DNA of 64,000 nucleotides, from NCBI GenBank assembly GCA_963662175.1, contig OY759218.1, forward strand, positions 19,062,480 to 19,126,479, written 5' to 3'. The DNA comes from Aradus depressus. Lineage: Eukaryota > Arthropoda > Insecta > Hemiptera > Aradidae. Shown here one piece after another: positions 1 to 9,801 of this stretch. The translations under genes were made by a program, and so were the position numbers. A model generated the notes under the pieces. It was not told the DNA's origin and ran no database searches. It was given only the letters and a program-made list of their open reading frames with translations. Position 1 is the stretch's first letter, and each line of letters starts with the position of its first letter.

Positions 1-415
1 GAGAATGCTCTCGTGGTCCAATCTTCTAAAATCCTCCTCTGCGATTACATCTTCATCAAAGATGTGGAATCTCGTTCGCGCGTATCCCGAGCAGATACCC
101 AGGAAGTGTGCCGCCGTCTCGTTTTCCTCCCCACATCTATCGCAGGTAGAACTGTCCTTGACTCCTACAGTGTGCAGGTGTCTATTGAACAGAACATCTT
201 TGACTGTCTGCTTGTGTTTTTTCTCTCCATGACTGCTCCAAATGGTCTCTAGTCCACTTTTTAATCCGGGTTCAGTACATCTCCCGTGATATTCCTAGTA
301 TAGGCTCTGGCCTCATGAAGACCATACTTGAACCTTCCTTGGCTAGTCGGTCCCGGGAACCCAGCAGAGTCCAACTTCCTTGTAGTTTCCTATGGTGTTT
401 AACTGATTTGCGCAC
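1..415 (-). pseudogene. LINE ORF2 3' fragment (RNase H-end / zinc-knuckle type), copy 1
   Basis: The minus strand matches the better copy at 3583-4190 over its whole length and is cut by the window edge. The conserved Cys/His tail region (C-x2-C followed by H-F-L-G-x-C in copy 2) is recognisable near 90-150. Relative to copy 2 about 95 bp is missing near position 200, so the reading frame is broken. It is a dead 5'-truncated non-LTR retrotransposon copy, in the opposite orientation to copy 3 at 30180-30480. Confidence 0.75.
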
Positions 416-525
416 TGCCTTAGTAGCTTTGATCAGATTTCAGCGCTAGCAAGTGCTTGGAGATATCGGAGAAGATTTTCACCTCCTCCATGTCACGATT
501 CACAGACAGAATTCTTTAATTCCAC

Positions 526-1000
526 AGCTATACGAATTATAGGGAAAGTTATGTCAAATATGCGTTGCTGAGTTATCAACGGAATTTTCATGTTTTCCGA
601 CACTCTGATCCCAAAAATGAATAAAAAATTCTGTCAGTCTGTGTGTCTATATACGCTTCCAGAATCCCATAAGGACGACACCTACTGGTTTTTAACTAAA
701 TAAGACAAAGGAAAGGATGAGATAAGCTTAACACAGAAACTCTAATAACTGCCGTGACATTGACATGAAATTCTATATTTCAATTCAAAACCTCACAAGA
801 ATGGCACATTACCCTTGAGGGAAGGGGGAGCAGACATGGAGATCGACTCAAATACCCTAATAACTGCCGATGTAATGAATGTATCGACACAACATTTAGT
901 ATGAGGATTCAGAAGCTACATTGTGAGTTAAATATTGAGTTTGAGCCCAAGCATCCATTGACTGTTGGTTAATTCGTGCTGGGGAAGTACATAGTCGATG
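526..1000 (-). repeat. Family A dispersed repeat, near full-length copy
   Basis: Reverse-orientation copy of the repeat seen best at 24375-25013. In order it shows the palindromic TATACGA end, the 'acggaattt..catgttttccga' block, a 'ctgtctgtgtgtct' stretch, three diverged modules built around 'aataactgccg..atgaatgtatcgacac', and finally 'ctggggaagtacatagtcgatgat'. No coding capacity is seen. Confidence 0.8.
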
Positions 1001-1039
1001 ATACCTGTAGTATAATGAAGTATTGTATTCGTGCAAAGA

Positions 1040-1300
1040 TCCGAGATCGAGTTTTCTACGGATTTTAGGTTTCAAGGCCCTCTGAATTCGTTTTGTCCGC
1101 GATGATGTCAGTGCGTCTGGGCGTATGTGATGGGAACTTTGTGAGCGTTCTACCGAAAAAACGGTAGTAGCTATGGACTTGAAATTCGAAATGATGTCTG
1201 TCATAATAAGGGGTCCTCAGATTTGAAATCAGACCAATACGAACAAAGTTAAAGCTCCCCAAAGAACGATCAACAAATTTCTTTAGGAAATATTTCCAGT
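1040..1300. repeat. Family B dispersed repeat fragment
   Basis: Blocks such as 'gagatcgagtttt', 'agatttgaaatcagaccaatacga' and 'aaagttaaagctcccca' recur in diverged form at 62380-62830 and near 16330-16720. The two overlapping minus-strand ORFs over this stretch do not resemble any family I know and are not called as genes. Confidence 0.45.
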
Positions 1301-1727
1301 AACGGTATTGGTGAGAGGGTGAAGACATAGGGTAGAGGGTGAGAGACAGCGGCAGAGGTGAGTAATCAGCGATTCCAAGGCCTTCTAGAGTCAGGTCCAC
1401 TATTCACGGTATATCGGTGTGGGAAACATGGGCGCTGCTATCTTGCATTTTGCTCCTTTGCGCTAAAACATACCTATTCACTCTACTATGAATGATTAGT
1501 AGAGCACTAAATATGTTTAAATATCGAGATCGAGGGCTAAGGGGTGGAAACTGCCTCCCCCAATAGCGGACGCCCAAGGCTCGAATCCAAATATTGACAG
1601 CAAGCAAACTACCATAATGGTTGGTTTGAACAAATCATTACGACCCATCCCCATTTCTGTGACCACAGTCAATCTGCTTTCGATTGGGTCACTGATAAAA
1701 GGGGATGTTCCAGTGGCTGTTTTCCAT
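1301..1727. other. No gene recognised
   Basis: Contains only short chance ORFs, such as 1404-1607 on the minus strand. No repeat family named elsewhere in this annotation is recognisable here. Confidence 0.4.
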
Positions 1728-1822
1728 TGGCGGGACCCTTGGCCCGTGATGTAGGGCCCTAGGCCGTCATGTGGGACCCTCGGCCCGTCATGTGGGACCC
1801 TTGGCCCGTCATGTGGGAATAT
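1728..1822 (+). repeat. Short minisatellite, about 22-bp unit
   Basis: About four tandem copies of a unit close to 'ggcccgtcatgtgggaccct', with a few substitutions between copies. A short ORF across it (repeating W-D-P-x-P-V-M) is a by-product of the repeat. Confidence 0.8.
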
Positions 1823-2130
1823 GGCACCTGCTTTTTTCTCATTGAAGCAACATTACTGAAACTTTCAAGAGGTGTTCTTCTTATTGGATCCTGGATTCAT
1901 TTCCTCGAGAACAAGCCACGATTTGAAAGAATGAACATTTTTATAAATTAAATATGTGTTAATTGGAGAAATTCAAGCGTATATAATATAGTCAAACCTT
2001 AAGAAGTTTACCGCTGAACTTACTGTGTTGTTTTTAGTCTGCATTAGAGATCAGAAACAATATTTGTGTTGAGAAAGTTACCGGTATATCTACATTCATA
2101 TTTTGGTTAACACAACTTAACGGAAACGTC

Positions 2131-2290
2131 GTCGGTGAATAACAACTTTTTGCTCGTGTTCACGTAATATTTCCCCAGCATGAATTAATCAACTAAGTTT
2201 TCCTCTCCCCCAGAAACCAATCGACCGTTCTGGGTTAAAATTAATAATTCACTTACATAGGGACTTCTGAAAACTAATTTTCAAATGAAT
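2131..2290 (+). repeat. Family A fragment (5' end)
   Basis: Carries the family A 5' end: 'gtcggtgaat', then 'ttccccagcatgaattaatcaa', then 'tttcctctccc..aaccaatcgaccg' and 'acttacatagggacttctga'. It is truncated after about 160 bp. Confidence 0.75.
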
Positions 2291-2329
2291 ACATTCATAA
2301 CATTAGAGAGAAAAAAAAAAGAAAAAAAG

Positions 2330-2790
2330 AAGATATCTCAGGTACTTTCAGGTAGCCCGAACTGTTCGTGTGGCGGCATCGAGACTGCAGAACATGTGGT
2401 CCTTGATTGTCTTGTTGATTGGAGTTGTTATTGGGGATTGACCCTGCCGGAGTTGATGACGGAGTCGAAGTTTGTTACCTCCTGGTGGGAACAGAAAAAG
2501 GCGTTTTGACCCGGAGCCGGGGGCAATTTTGGGCCAGGCCCGAGTTCTACCCTCGGCGACCGCAATGTAGAAGCAGCCCCAATCCACTGATCTTGAGGCA
2601 GCAGCAATACAAGGGGGTCTGGGAACGCCAGTGTGTCCCGAAAGGGACCAGAGGCTGTCGCGCCCAGACGTCCATAGCAACACAAAATTTTATTTGTAAA
2701 TAAAACTAAAATATAATACCTGTACCTCTTCGGGCCGGGTGATTGGCCGGAGCAACAGTAAAAAAAGAAGAAAAAAAGACAACTTTCCCT
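2330..2790 (+). pseudogene. LINE ORF2 C-terminal fragment with 3' UTR
   Basis: The short ORF ending at 2509 contains C-S-C-G-G-I-E-T-A-E-H-V-V-L-D-C, the C-x-C-x8-H-x4-C knuckle typical of the extreme C-terminus of non-LTR retrotransposon reverse transcriptase proteins. About 270 bp of GC-richer 3' UTR follows, then an A-rich tail near 2760-2780. Only the last 60 or so residues remain, so it is a 5'-truncated dead copy. It differs in sequence from the LINE at 3583-4190. Confidence 0.6.
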
Positions 2791-3407
2791 GTACTTCGTA
2801 TAGTAATATAAAAACACTTTCAATTTGAATAATATGAATGCATTTTTAAATTAACAACAATGAAGGTATTCGGTGCATAGGAAACTTTTAATGAATGTAG
2901 CAGGCTCTGAAGTAGGAAAATTGTGAAGTAATTTATACATATTAGTTGAATTAAAGAAAGGGCTAATGAAGCGGGTAGAACCATATTTGTACCGGGCATG
3001 AAATAATTCTCTCACAAGATTACTTCTAACTGACTCACTCATCCTTAGAAATTAAATGGTTCTTCTTGAAGTGAAACTTATTTCTATAACTGCCCGTTAA
3101 CAGGGTTCACCCCCTCTCGTATTTTAATGCCCAGGAGGTGCTAAGTTGGAGTCGAGGCGATATATAGTTGAACCTTAATTGCACATTGAAATTTATTAGC
3201 CTAAATAATTATCTTGGTCTTTGGAAAGAGAGGGTCGAAGGGGCTCGGGTAATGCTCCTTTAAACTTCCCGCACATTCCCTTAAAATGGATTTCAGATCT
3301 ACTACCCCAGTTGAGATCCATCAGTGCCGTTTAACTCTATTTAAACAGTACTGATAAGTCCGTCAAACATCAATATTCTATAGTGTGGATAGTCAGATAT
3401 AGTGGGA
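2791..3407. other. No gene recognised
   Basis: AT-rich sequence with a 63-codon minus-strand ORF (2851-3042) that I cannot assign. Nothing else is supported. Confidence 0.4.
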
Positions 3408-3515
3408 TGGCTGGTGTGTACACCAAGGGTCCTAAGCATCCAATGCTTTTATCCCTTCCCTGTTAGCTCCCAGGTTAGTTAAGTTACCTAAGGACGGCGT
3501 GCTCAAGGTCTGTCG
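3408..3515 (-). mobile_element. SINE alpha, 3' portion with LINE-type tail
   Basis: Minus strand carries the tail '..gctaacagggaagggataaaagcattggatgcttagg..' ending in '..tgtacacaccagcc', as in the SINE at 37526-38482. The tail matches the end of the LINE at 3583. The tRNA-like head is missing. Confidence 0.7.
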
Positions 3516-3582
3516 GTACATTCATTGCATCGACAATTATTAGAGTTTTTGAGTTAATAGATGTCATTCTTACAATATATAT

Positions 3583-4190
3583 GGTGGGCTGGTGTTTTAT
3601 CTTAGGGACCTAAGCATCCAGTGCTGTTATCCATTCCCTGGAAGCGCTAGGTTTCCCCCTTATAATATTACCTGTATATCTCCTAGTTTCCTTAATGAAT
3701 GTAAGAATGCTCTCATGGTCCAATCTTCTAAAATCCTCCTCTGCGATTACATCTTCACCAAAGATGTGGAATCTCGTTTTCGCGTATCCCAAGCAGATGC
3801 CCAGGAAGTGTACCGCCGTCTCGTCTTCCTTCCCACATCTATCGCAGGTAGGACTGTCCTTGACTCCTACAGTGTGCAGGTGTCTATTGAACGGACCGTG
3901 TCCTGTGAGAACTCCAGTCCGTTGCCTAAGCTCATTCCTTTTGAGGTTCAGGATCCCATTCTTCAACACCTTGAACTCCTCTGCCAGGAACATCTTCGAC
4001 TGCCTGCATGTGGTCTTTCCTCTCCAAAAGATCCTTAGTCCATTCTTTAGTCCGGGTTCGGTATGCCTCCTGAGATATTCCTAGTACTGGCTCTGGCCCC
4101 ATAAAGGGCTTACTTGAACCTTCCATGGCTAGTCGGTCCGCCTCTTCGTTTCCCTGGATCCCCGAGTGTCCGGGAACTAAGTTCTTACGG
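3583..4190 (-). pseudogene. LINE ORF2 3' fragment with RNase H end and zinc knuckle, copy 2
   Basis: Best copy of this family. Translating from about 4185 downward gives the end of an RNase H domain (G-H-S-G-I-Q-G-N-E-E-A-D-R-L-A), a frame break, then from 3993 an ORF with R-Q-R-T-G-V-L-T-G-H-G-P-F-N-R-H-L and the knuckle C-D-R-C-G-K-E-D-E-T-A-V-H-F-L-G-I-C. The ORF ends in S-R-E-W-I-T-A-L-D-A and a TAG stop. About 35 bp of 3' UTR ends in '..acaccagccc' before an AT run. An RNase H domain plus this knuckle places it in the I/R1/Jockey-like group, but I cannot fix the clade. Its last codons and UTR are shared with SINE alpha. Confidence 0.85.
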
Positions 4191-4588
4191 GGTTTTGAAT
4201 TTACATTTAAAATTCTGGTTAAACATCAACATGGAATTTCTGACTGATAAATTAGAAAAATTGATAGGTGAAGGATGAAATATTGTTTGATTGTCATGGC
4301 CCATCAGAGAGATGAGAAACAATGGATTAGTTGTCAAAGACAAAGGGGGCGGTTCGTGAAGGGGGCAGTTGTGAGCCCCTCCAACATTCCTCAATTTCAG
4401 CACTGAACACACTAAGTCAGTGGTTCACCAAGTTCCTCGTCAGGGAGGGGCCCTGTAATGACCCCAGCTCTTCTCTCTATCTCCAGTCTAATAAAAAAAA
4501 AGAACCAAGTTTTCGCGCTCCCTCTGAATTCAATGTAACGTTTTGTGTTTCACTTTGAATCCTCATAATAAATTTTGGGTTGATAATT
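4191..4588. other. No gene recognised
   Basis: Two head-to-head 75-codon ORFs overlap on opposite strands (4185-4412 and 4331-4558). Neither resembles a known family and both look like chance. Confidence 0.4.
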
Positions 4589-4589
4589 A

Positions 4590-4884
4590 GTTACTGCAAC
4601 TCATATCGCCTACTGCCAGAGTGCTCTCTCGTCGCTCTGGTGGATACCAGCCCGACACGAGTCCTAAATGTTGTTTACCTGCGTTTATTCACCTAGAGTA
4701 GGGGGGCTTTAACGAGTACCTGACATCGTACAGGCTCGGGACAATCGCTTATATGAAGGACGGCGTGCTCGAAGTTTTTTCCCCTCCTAGATAAAAAAAC
4801 CTAAGGGTCTCGGCCGGGTTTGGAACCCGAGATCTTGAGCTCAGTAGGCAAGCACACTACATCTGAGTACTCTACCAGCGCCCT
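4590..4884 (-). mobile_element. SINE alpha, tRNA-derived, near full length
   Basis: The minus strand starts with a tRNA-like head: an A-box region close to TAGCTCAG and a B-box-like stretch read from 'ggtttggaacccgagatc'. It then runs through 'accttaggttttttatct', 'cgccgtcctt', 'gagcctgtacgatgtcaggtac' and ends with the 'ggcgatatgagttgcagtaac' tail. The same order is seen at 26178-26432. A tRNA gene is unlikely because the promoter boxes are fused to a shared 200-bp body. Confidence 0.8.
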
Positions 4885-4924
4885 CATTTTGTGTTGATAC
4901 AATGTTTTTGAGTACAAGCCCCTC

Positions 4925-5193
4925 AACACATTTCGTTTTGGCCGACTGTATCGTCCTTATACTTTACATATAAAATTTCATGTACATTACTTCGGCAGTT
5001 ATTGGAGTTTTTGTGTTAAGCTCCTTCCCCCTCTCATCACCCCTTCCTTTTCGCCGAAATGAAATTTCGGTCAAAATTGAACCATGTCCTCTATTGATTT
5101 TCAGCCAAATCGACCAAAGGGGTGATTAGGGGGTAAACTTAACATAAAAACATTAATAACTCCCGTTGTAATGAATGTATCGTCACAAAATTT
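4925..5193. repeat. Family A pieces flanking element 5194-5497
   Basis: 4960-5060 is a plus-orientation module ('atataaaatttcatgtacattac..ggcagttattggagttttt'). 5085-5193 is a minus-orientation module ('attttcagccaaatcgaccaaagg..aataactcccgttgtaatgaatgtatcg'). The second is interrupted at 5193 and resumes at 5498. Confidence 0.75.
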
Positions 5194-5244
5194 TAATGTA
5201 GAAAGAAATCGAGGTTCTGTCGTGTAAAATAAAATGCAAAATTT

Positions 5245-5285
5245 GGCCAACGTTTCGAAAACTATTTATTTTCTTCTTCAGGGCC
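5245..5285 (-). ncRNA. Hammerhead ribozyme variant, left arm
   Basis: 41 nt on the minus strand: stem I GGCC/GGCC, box CUGAAGA, one extra A, stem II GAAAA/UUUUC closing a UAAAUAG loop, then GAA followed by ACGU as a loopless stem III, U17, and the second half of stem I. All conserved core bases of the hammerhead are present. ACGU is self-complementary and has no loop, so the fold predicts action as a dimer. Confidence 0.75.
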
Positions 5286-5376
5286 TTATAATGACTTGAG
5301 TGGATGTGTGTGGTGAAGGTGTGGACACACAAACTCACAACACCGTTACCACACACATCCACTCAAGTCATTATAA

Positions 5377-5417
5377 GACCCTGAAGAAGAAAATAAATAG
5401 TTTTCGAAACGTTGGTC
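5377..5417 (+). ncRNA. Hammerhead ribozyme variant, right arm
   Basis: Same layout as 5245-5285 but with stem I GACC/GGUC. Relative to the left arm one G-C pair has become A-U through changes on both sides, which preserves pairing. Stem II is GAAAA/UUUUC, the core is CUGAAGA plus GAAA, stem III is ACGU and the base 5' of the cleavage site is U. Confidence 0.8.
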
Positions 5418-5497
5418 AAATTTTGCATTTTCATTTACACGACAGAACCTCGATTCCCTTCTTCATTGAAAAAATACTGTCGACTCTATTAATCATT

Positions 5498-5800
5498 ACA
5501 AAATTTCAAGTTTGAATTCAATACCCCTTAAGGATGACACTTATGTATTTTCAACTGCCGGTGTGATGAATGTATCGACATGAAATTTCATAATTGAAGA
5601 CAATGAGGACTTAACCTGTCAAATGAGATATCGTTGAAGGGAAGGGGGGTTCAGGGGTGAGGGCTCAACTCAAAAACTCTAATAACTGCCGATGTAATGA
5701 ATTCATCGACACAAAATTTAGTATAAGGATTTAGAAACATTAGCGCAGATTGTCGATTGGTTTTGGAGGGGGAACGAAAAGTTAATTGATTAACTCTATT
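5498..5800 (-). repeat. Family A, continuation after element 5194-5497
   Basis: Continues the interrupted copy: 'aatttcaagtttgaattcaata', then 'aaggatgacacttatgtattttcaactgccg', then further modules ending in 'ggttttggagggggaacgaaaagttaattgattaa'. Confidence 0.75.
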
Positions 5801-6349
5801 TGTGGAAGTAACAAAAAAAATCTTGGGTGATCCAGCTCCTTCTTGGACCGACCCTGGGCTGTTGGCTACCGCCACTGCTTATGCATTTATTTTTAATTTC
5901 CAAAAACTGAAATTTAATATGACCCCCAGTCTTCATGATATCACCATTAGATGGTCTCTAACAGATCAGCGATTTTGGAGCAATTTTGAGAGGCGGAGAT
6001 ATTTCCGTTTGTTGAGCTGACATGGAATTGCCCATAAAGATGTGTGGATTGCAACGGTCCGTTTAATGAGGGAACTCTTCTCCCTATAGAAGACATACCA
6101 GCAAGGAATGGAACGTAGCTTCAGCTAAATAGTCCGTGGGATTAATGTGAGCACCCTGGGGGCTATCATCCTCTTCAAATGGGATTTTATAATTTATTGA
6201 TTTGATTATGTCTTAATATCTCTTGAAAAAAAAATAAAATAAAAATAGTGGGTGAATCATCGGTAATGTTCATCCTCAGCGCGAATAATTCGTAATAATG
6301 TTCTTTTGTCTGTCTGTGACGATATAATGAATACATACAACCCCACTAT
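5801..6349. other. Unassigned segment with a 72-codon ORF
   Basis: A plus-strand ORF at 5802-6020 (start G-D-P-A-P-S-W-T-D-P-G-L-L, end F-W-S-N-F-E-R-R-R-Y-F-R-L-L-S) is followed by sequence readable in another frame. The style is that of a decayed retroelement reading frame, but I recognise no motif. Confidence 0.3.
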
Positions 6350-6468
6350 AGAATGAATACATAAAATCGACATACAATTTTACATATAGATCCAGAACCC
6401 CATAATGATGAAATTTATTGATTTACAGCTAAATCGGTCAAAAGTGATTTGAAGGACGTTTGACTGGA

Positions 6469-7483
6469 ATCTATATAATAAAAATGAATGCTAAATTTTG
6501 CTAAGCGCAAAACTCGAGAACGGCTGGACCAATTCGGCTAATTTTTTTTTTCAAATATTCGTTGAAGTCCGAGGAAGGTTCTTATGAAGAGAGTTCCTAG
6601 CGGTCAACTGGAGGGGGGGGGGGGGGGAGGGGCCTAATCATAAAAATTGCTCTAACGCATTAACGGATGGACGGATTATCATGAAATTTCACATGTAGTA
6701 TTCTTAAAATTCAAGTTAAAAAATAGGCAATGTGGCGTCCATAAATTTTGAACGGTAGGGGGGGTTGTAAGGGGGGCCTAAATATAAAGATAGTGCTAAG
6801 TCATTAACTGATGGTCGGATTGTCATGGAATTTCACATGTAATATTTTTAAAGGCGAAATAGAAAAATACACTATGTGACATCTAAAAAAATTTTAAAGA
6901 GAGGGGGGGGGGGCGCTAAGCATAAAAATAATACTGACTCATTAAAGGTAATCGGATTCTCATGAAATTTCACAAGTAGTAGTAGTAACTACGTACTAGC
7001 TGTGGTGCCCAGCGTTCCTAACTACGTTCTAGCTGTGGGGTCCGCCGTTGCAAGGTACATACTGGCTGTGGTGTCCAGCGTTCCTAACTACATACTAGCT
7101 GTGGGGCCCGCCGTTGCAAGGTACATAGCAGCTGTGATGCCCAGCGTTTCTAACTACGTACTAGCTATGGGGTCCGCACAGCGGCTGTGGGATCCGCACA
7201 TTTGTGGTCACAAGCGTTCTTAAGTACGCACTGGCTAGAACGTCCGCCATTCACAAACTGTGGTTTCCGCCGTTGAATGGCGCGTACTAGCTATGGTGCC
7301 CAGGGGTCCTAAAAAGTTACTAGCTGGGATGTCTGCCGTTGAAGTACTATAAGCCTTATTCCGTATGAATAATTGAAAATTATAATATCATGAATTTACT
7401 GTTGAAAAATTGAATAGGATTCGAACGAGAGATATTAGGAGAAAAGTCAAAGTTCCCCGGGCAACGCCAGGTATTACTGCTAG
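6469..7483 (+). mobile_element. Non-autonomous Helitron
   Basis: A 1015-bp element starting TCTATATAATAAAAATGAAT and ending with a short hairpin (CCCGG..CCAGG, one mismatch) followed by TATTACTGCTAG, inserted between A and T with no duplication. These are the hallmarks of Helitron ends (5' TC, 3' hairpin plus CTRR, A/T target). Joining the flanks gives 'gtttgactggaa' plus 'tacataatatatatg', which matches intact units of the surrounding tandem repeat at 7605-7630, so the boundaries are supported by an empty site. No Rep/helicase ORF is present. G-runs lie at about 6608-6618 and 6903-6911. Confidence 0.9.
6987..7330 (+). repeat. Internal tandem repeat of the Helitron
   Basis: Alternating half-units near 'aactacgtactagctgtggtgcccagcgttcct' and 'ggggtccgccgttgcaaggtaca' give a period of about 66 bp, with five or so degenerate units. 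The 73-codon ORF across them reflects the repeat. Confidence 0.75.
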
Positions 7484-7750
7484 TACATAATATATATGAA
7501 CGTATCGACACGAAATATCATATGTGGATCCAGAACCCCATAATGATGAAATTTATTTATTTACAGCTAAATCGGTCAAAAGTGATTTGAGGGACGTTTG
7601 ACTGAAATACATAATATATATGAATGTATCAACACGAAATATATGTGGATCCAGAACCCCATAAAAACCACACCTATTTATTTACAGCTAAATCGGTCAA
7701 ATGTGATTATAGGGAGGTTTCACTGAAATACATAATATATATGAATGTAT
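7484..7750 (-). repeat. Family A-derived tandem repeat, about 125-bp unit
   Basis: Units run from 'tacataatatatatgaatgtatc' through 'tggatccagaaccccata' and 'acagctaaatcggtcaaa' to 'gtttgactgaaa'. Two full units and part of a third lie here, with another unit at 6350-6468 on the other side of the Helitron. Confidence 0.8.
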
Positions 7751-7754
7751 CACC

Positions 7755-8040
7755 TATTTAATTACAGCTAACTCGGAAACAATGACCAGGATTTTTGCTT
7801 TTACTTCCCCAGCTTTGATGTTAAGCCTCCTCCCTAATCCCTTTCTTCCCTTCCGTCGATTTGACTGAAAGGGGATTCTGGATTCACATATAAAATTTCG
7901 TGTCGATACATTCATTCTATCGGAAGTTATCGTGTAACTTACACAGACAGACATTTTTTTTCATATTTGGATTCTAGAAGTCGACAAACATGAAATTCCG
8001 TTGAAAACTCCAAATTAAATATTTTTGGCCGATTACATAA
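7755..8040 (+). repeat. Family A, 3' half
   Basis: Plus-orientation modules 'ttgatgttaagcctcctccctaatccc', 'acatataaaatttcgtgtcgatac' and 'catgaaattccgttgaaaactcc', ending before the usual 'cttccccta' palindrome. Confidence 0.75.
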
Positions 8041-8079
8041 CTTCCCTAACATTTTTCGTGATGTGCAATTGTTCCATAG

Positions 8080-8330
8080 GACTAACCGTATTCCTGTAAA
8101 TTAAGGAAAAGTCTCAGAAAATGACCCAAAAAGTTGTCAAAAGGACAGTTTTCGACATATATCTCGCGAACCAGGCGACCTGCGAAAAATCATACCGTAT
8201 TTAAAATATGTGTTTTAGTTTTCAATGCAACTTTAAAAAGATTTTTGATTAGTTCATAAGTATAAGCGGTATCTTGTAAAATGTACTTAGGCCTCAAAGT
8301 AAGTAGTGTTAATAAAGTCCGAGTTCGGCC
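8080..8330. repeat. Family B dispersed repeat
   Basis: 'ggactaaccgtattcctgtaaatt', 'gacatatatctcgcgaaccaggcgacctgcg' and 'gattagttcataagtataagcggtatc' are matched at 41690-41910 with moderate divergence. Confidence 0.6.
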
Positions 8331-8469
8331 AAAAACTAGTCAGATCAATGTTAGCACTTATATACTCACTTATATAACTTTTTCAATTCATATTTCAAGT
8401 TTTTTTTTTTTTGGCTTTATGTACGGTGCATATTAGGCATGTCAATGTGTTATCTAGTTATATTTACGA

Positions 8470-8602
8470 CATCCATGGCCCCGGGAGGGAGTTCTATCTA
8501 AGAAATAAAACTCACTCCCGGACGGGATTCGAACCCGCAAACCATGGTGAGACCATGTGAGCAAAGCCCTATGCTCTAGCCCGCACGGCCACCAAGGCCC
8601 CC
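8470..8602 (-). mobile_element. SINE beta, tRNA-derived head with variable arm
   Basis: Minus strand begins 'gggggccttggtggccgtgc', with an A-box like TGGCCGTGCGGG, an extended variable region and a perfect B box GGTTCGAATCC near 8525-8535. It continues past the tRNA 3' end into 'gagtgagttttatttct' and 'ccctcccggggccatgg'. The long variable arm resembles Leu or Ser tRNA. The acceptor stem does not close cleanly, so I call a SINE rather than a tRNA gene. Confidence 0.65.
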
Positions 8603-9111
8603 AATATTTCAAGCTACAATAGTTTCTGCGTTAGAGCGCTTTTCATTCATACACACAAGCACAGTTAGACATAATTGCGAAAAGGGTCATAACGTATTCT
8701 GGGGACTTTGAAATGTGAAAATCCTTCAAAAACTCGATCTCGGATTTTCGCACGATTGAAAATAACTCATTTGCACCTCTGTTAATTAGAGGTTTTTCTG
8801 TATCTAATATTTATTTATAGATTTGTTAATTAGTCTTAACATAGTGGATTGGAGGGCTGTATTTAAGAGTATTTTTGGATCATCAGGGCGAGACTCCCTT
8901 TGGAATTAATTTAACCCGGTTTAAATAATATGGATGGGATATTGTAGGGTGTGAGGTGGCTGGGGTCTATTAAGATAGATGGGAGGGTGGAAGTTTACGA
9001 TACAATAGCAGGGTAAGAAACAAAAGATGTGGAGGGACAGGGCACAAAGAGTGGCAGGCCAGTAACACCACCGCCTCCTATCAAAGTTCACATATCAATC
9101 ATCGTACTACA

Positions 9112-9320
9112 TACTAAAGCCTCGATTATCCGGAGTCCCGCTTATCCGGGCCAATGTTTTTGTTATCTTTTATTTCACCAAAAGAAGTATAGGGGAAATT
9201 TTATAATCGTTCAAAAATTCTGTGTCCAGAACTCTCCGATACTTGATGTTTTTCCAACCCCCTCAAGTTGTCGGTGAATCACCGGCAATGTACTTCCCCA
9301 GTACAAACTAATCAACTATG
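9112..9320. repeat. pogo-like element end and family A 5' end
   Basis: 9115-9150 has 'aagcctcgattatccgga' and 'cgcttatccggg', like the ends of pogo/Tigger elements and the element at 16696-17040, but no partner end is visible. 9262-9320 is a family A 5' end ('gtcggtgaatcaccggcaat' then 'tacttccccag'). Confidence 0.5.
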
Positions 9321-9571
9321 TATCTAGAATATACTAGCGAACCACTAGAAAAATGTCTATTAGAGATCTTTGCTACGGTGGATGGGAGTGACACAAGACA
9401 TGGTTGGGAGAAGAGCAGGTTCCCAGAACGGAGCGGACAGTTGGGGTCAGCAACTCTGCCAATGAGGGACCACAGTAATGACATAGTATACACTGGATAC
9501 AGTTCACTCCGGACTGAGGCATCCATCTTGTAGACTAAATGTATCAAAATGCGAGTAAAGATACTCATTAA
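9321..9571. other. Unassigned segment, ORFs on both strands
   Basis: Plus ORF 9318-9533 and minus ORF 9308-9568 overlap and neither has a motif I recognise. Base composition is less AT-rich than the surroundings, so it may be captured or older coding sequence, but I cannot show this. Confidence 0.25.
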
Positions 9572-9671
9572 AGTCGCCTACCTAAGGTAAGTAAACCTGG
9601 GTAGGCAAAATTTAGGACTCCCACAGTATAACTAACAGGGAAGGGATGAAAACATTGGATGCTTAGGTTAT
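9572..9671 (+). mobile_element. SINE alpha, 3' end
   Basis: Body end 'aaatttaggactcccacagta' followed by the LINE-type tail 'taacagggaagggatgaaaa' and 'cattggatgcttagg'. Truncated at both ends. Confidence 0.65.
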
Positions 9672-9801
9672 ATTCCTGTCTAAACATGAGGAATGTGTCT
9701 AATATGACTGTCTATATAGAATAACCCAGTATAATTATTACTAGATGTCAATAGAGGTGTCTAATCCTGTCTTACTAAGTGCGTCGAAAGGATTGTCTCT
9801 A

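Larger units (their letters stand above)
5194..5497 (+). mobile_element. Fold-back retroelement remnant with two hammerhead motifs, copy 1
   Basis: A 304-bp element bounded by the 9-bp duplication ACAAAATTT (5185-5193 and 5498-5506), inserted into a family A copy that continues on both sides. It consists of two arms of about 110-130 bp in inverted orientation around a short centre near 5300-5345. The right end is GTCGACTCTATTAATCATT, the same as in copy 2 at 42776-43656. The left arm is about 25 bp shorter than the right. There is no ORF of note. A variable-length target duplication, one fixed end and one ragged inverted end suggest retrotransposition rather than cut-and-paste. Small hammerhead variants are known from Penelope-like elements, so I infer a Penelope-like derivative. 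Confidence 0.75.

Noticed and set aside
1065..1400. 111-codon minus-strand gene
   Set aside because: Overlaps a family B fragment, another ORF runs through it in a different frame, and no motif is visible.
8510..8602. Leu/Ser-type tRNA gene on the minus strand
   Set aside because: B box is perfect but the ends do not form a proper acceptor stem and the sequence runs on into a SINE-like body.
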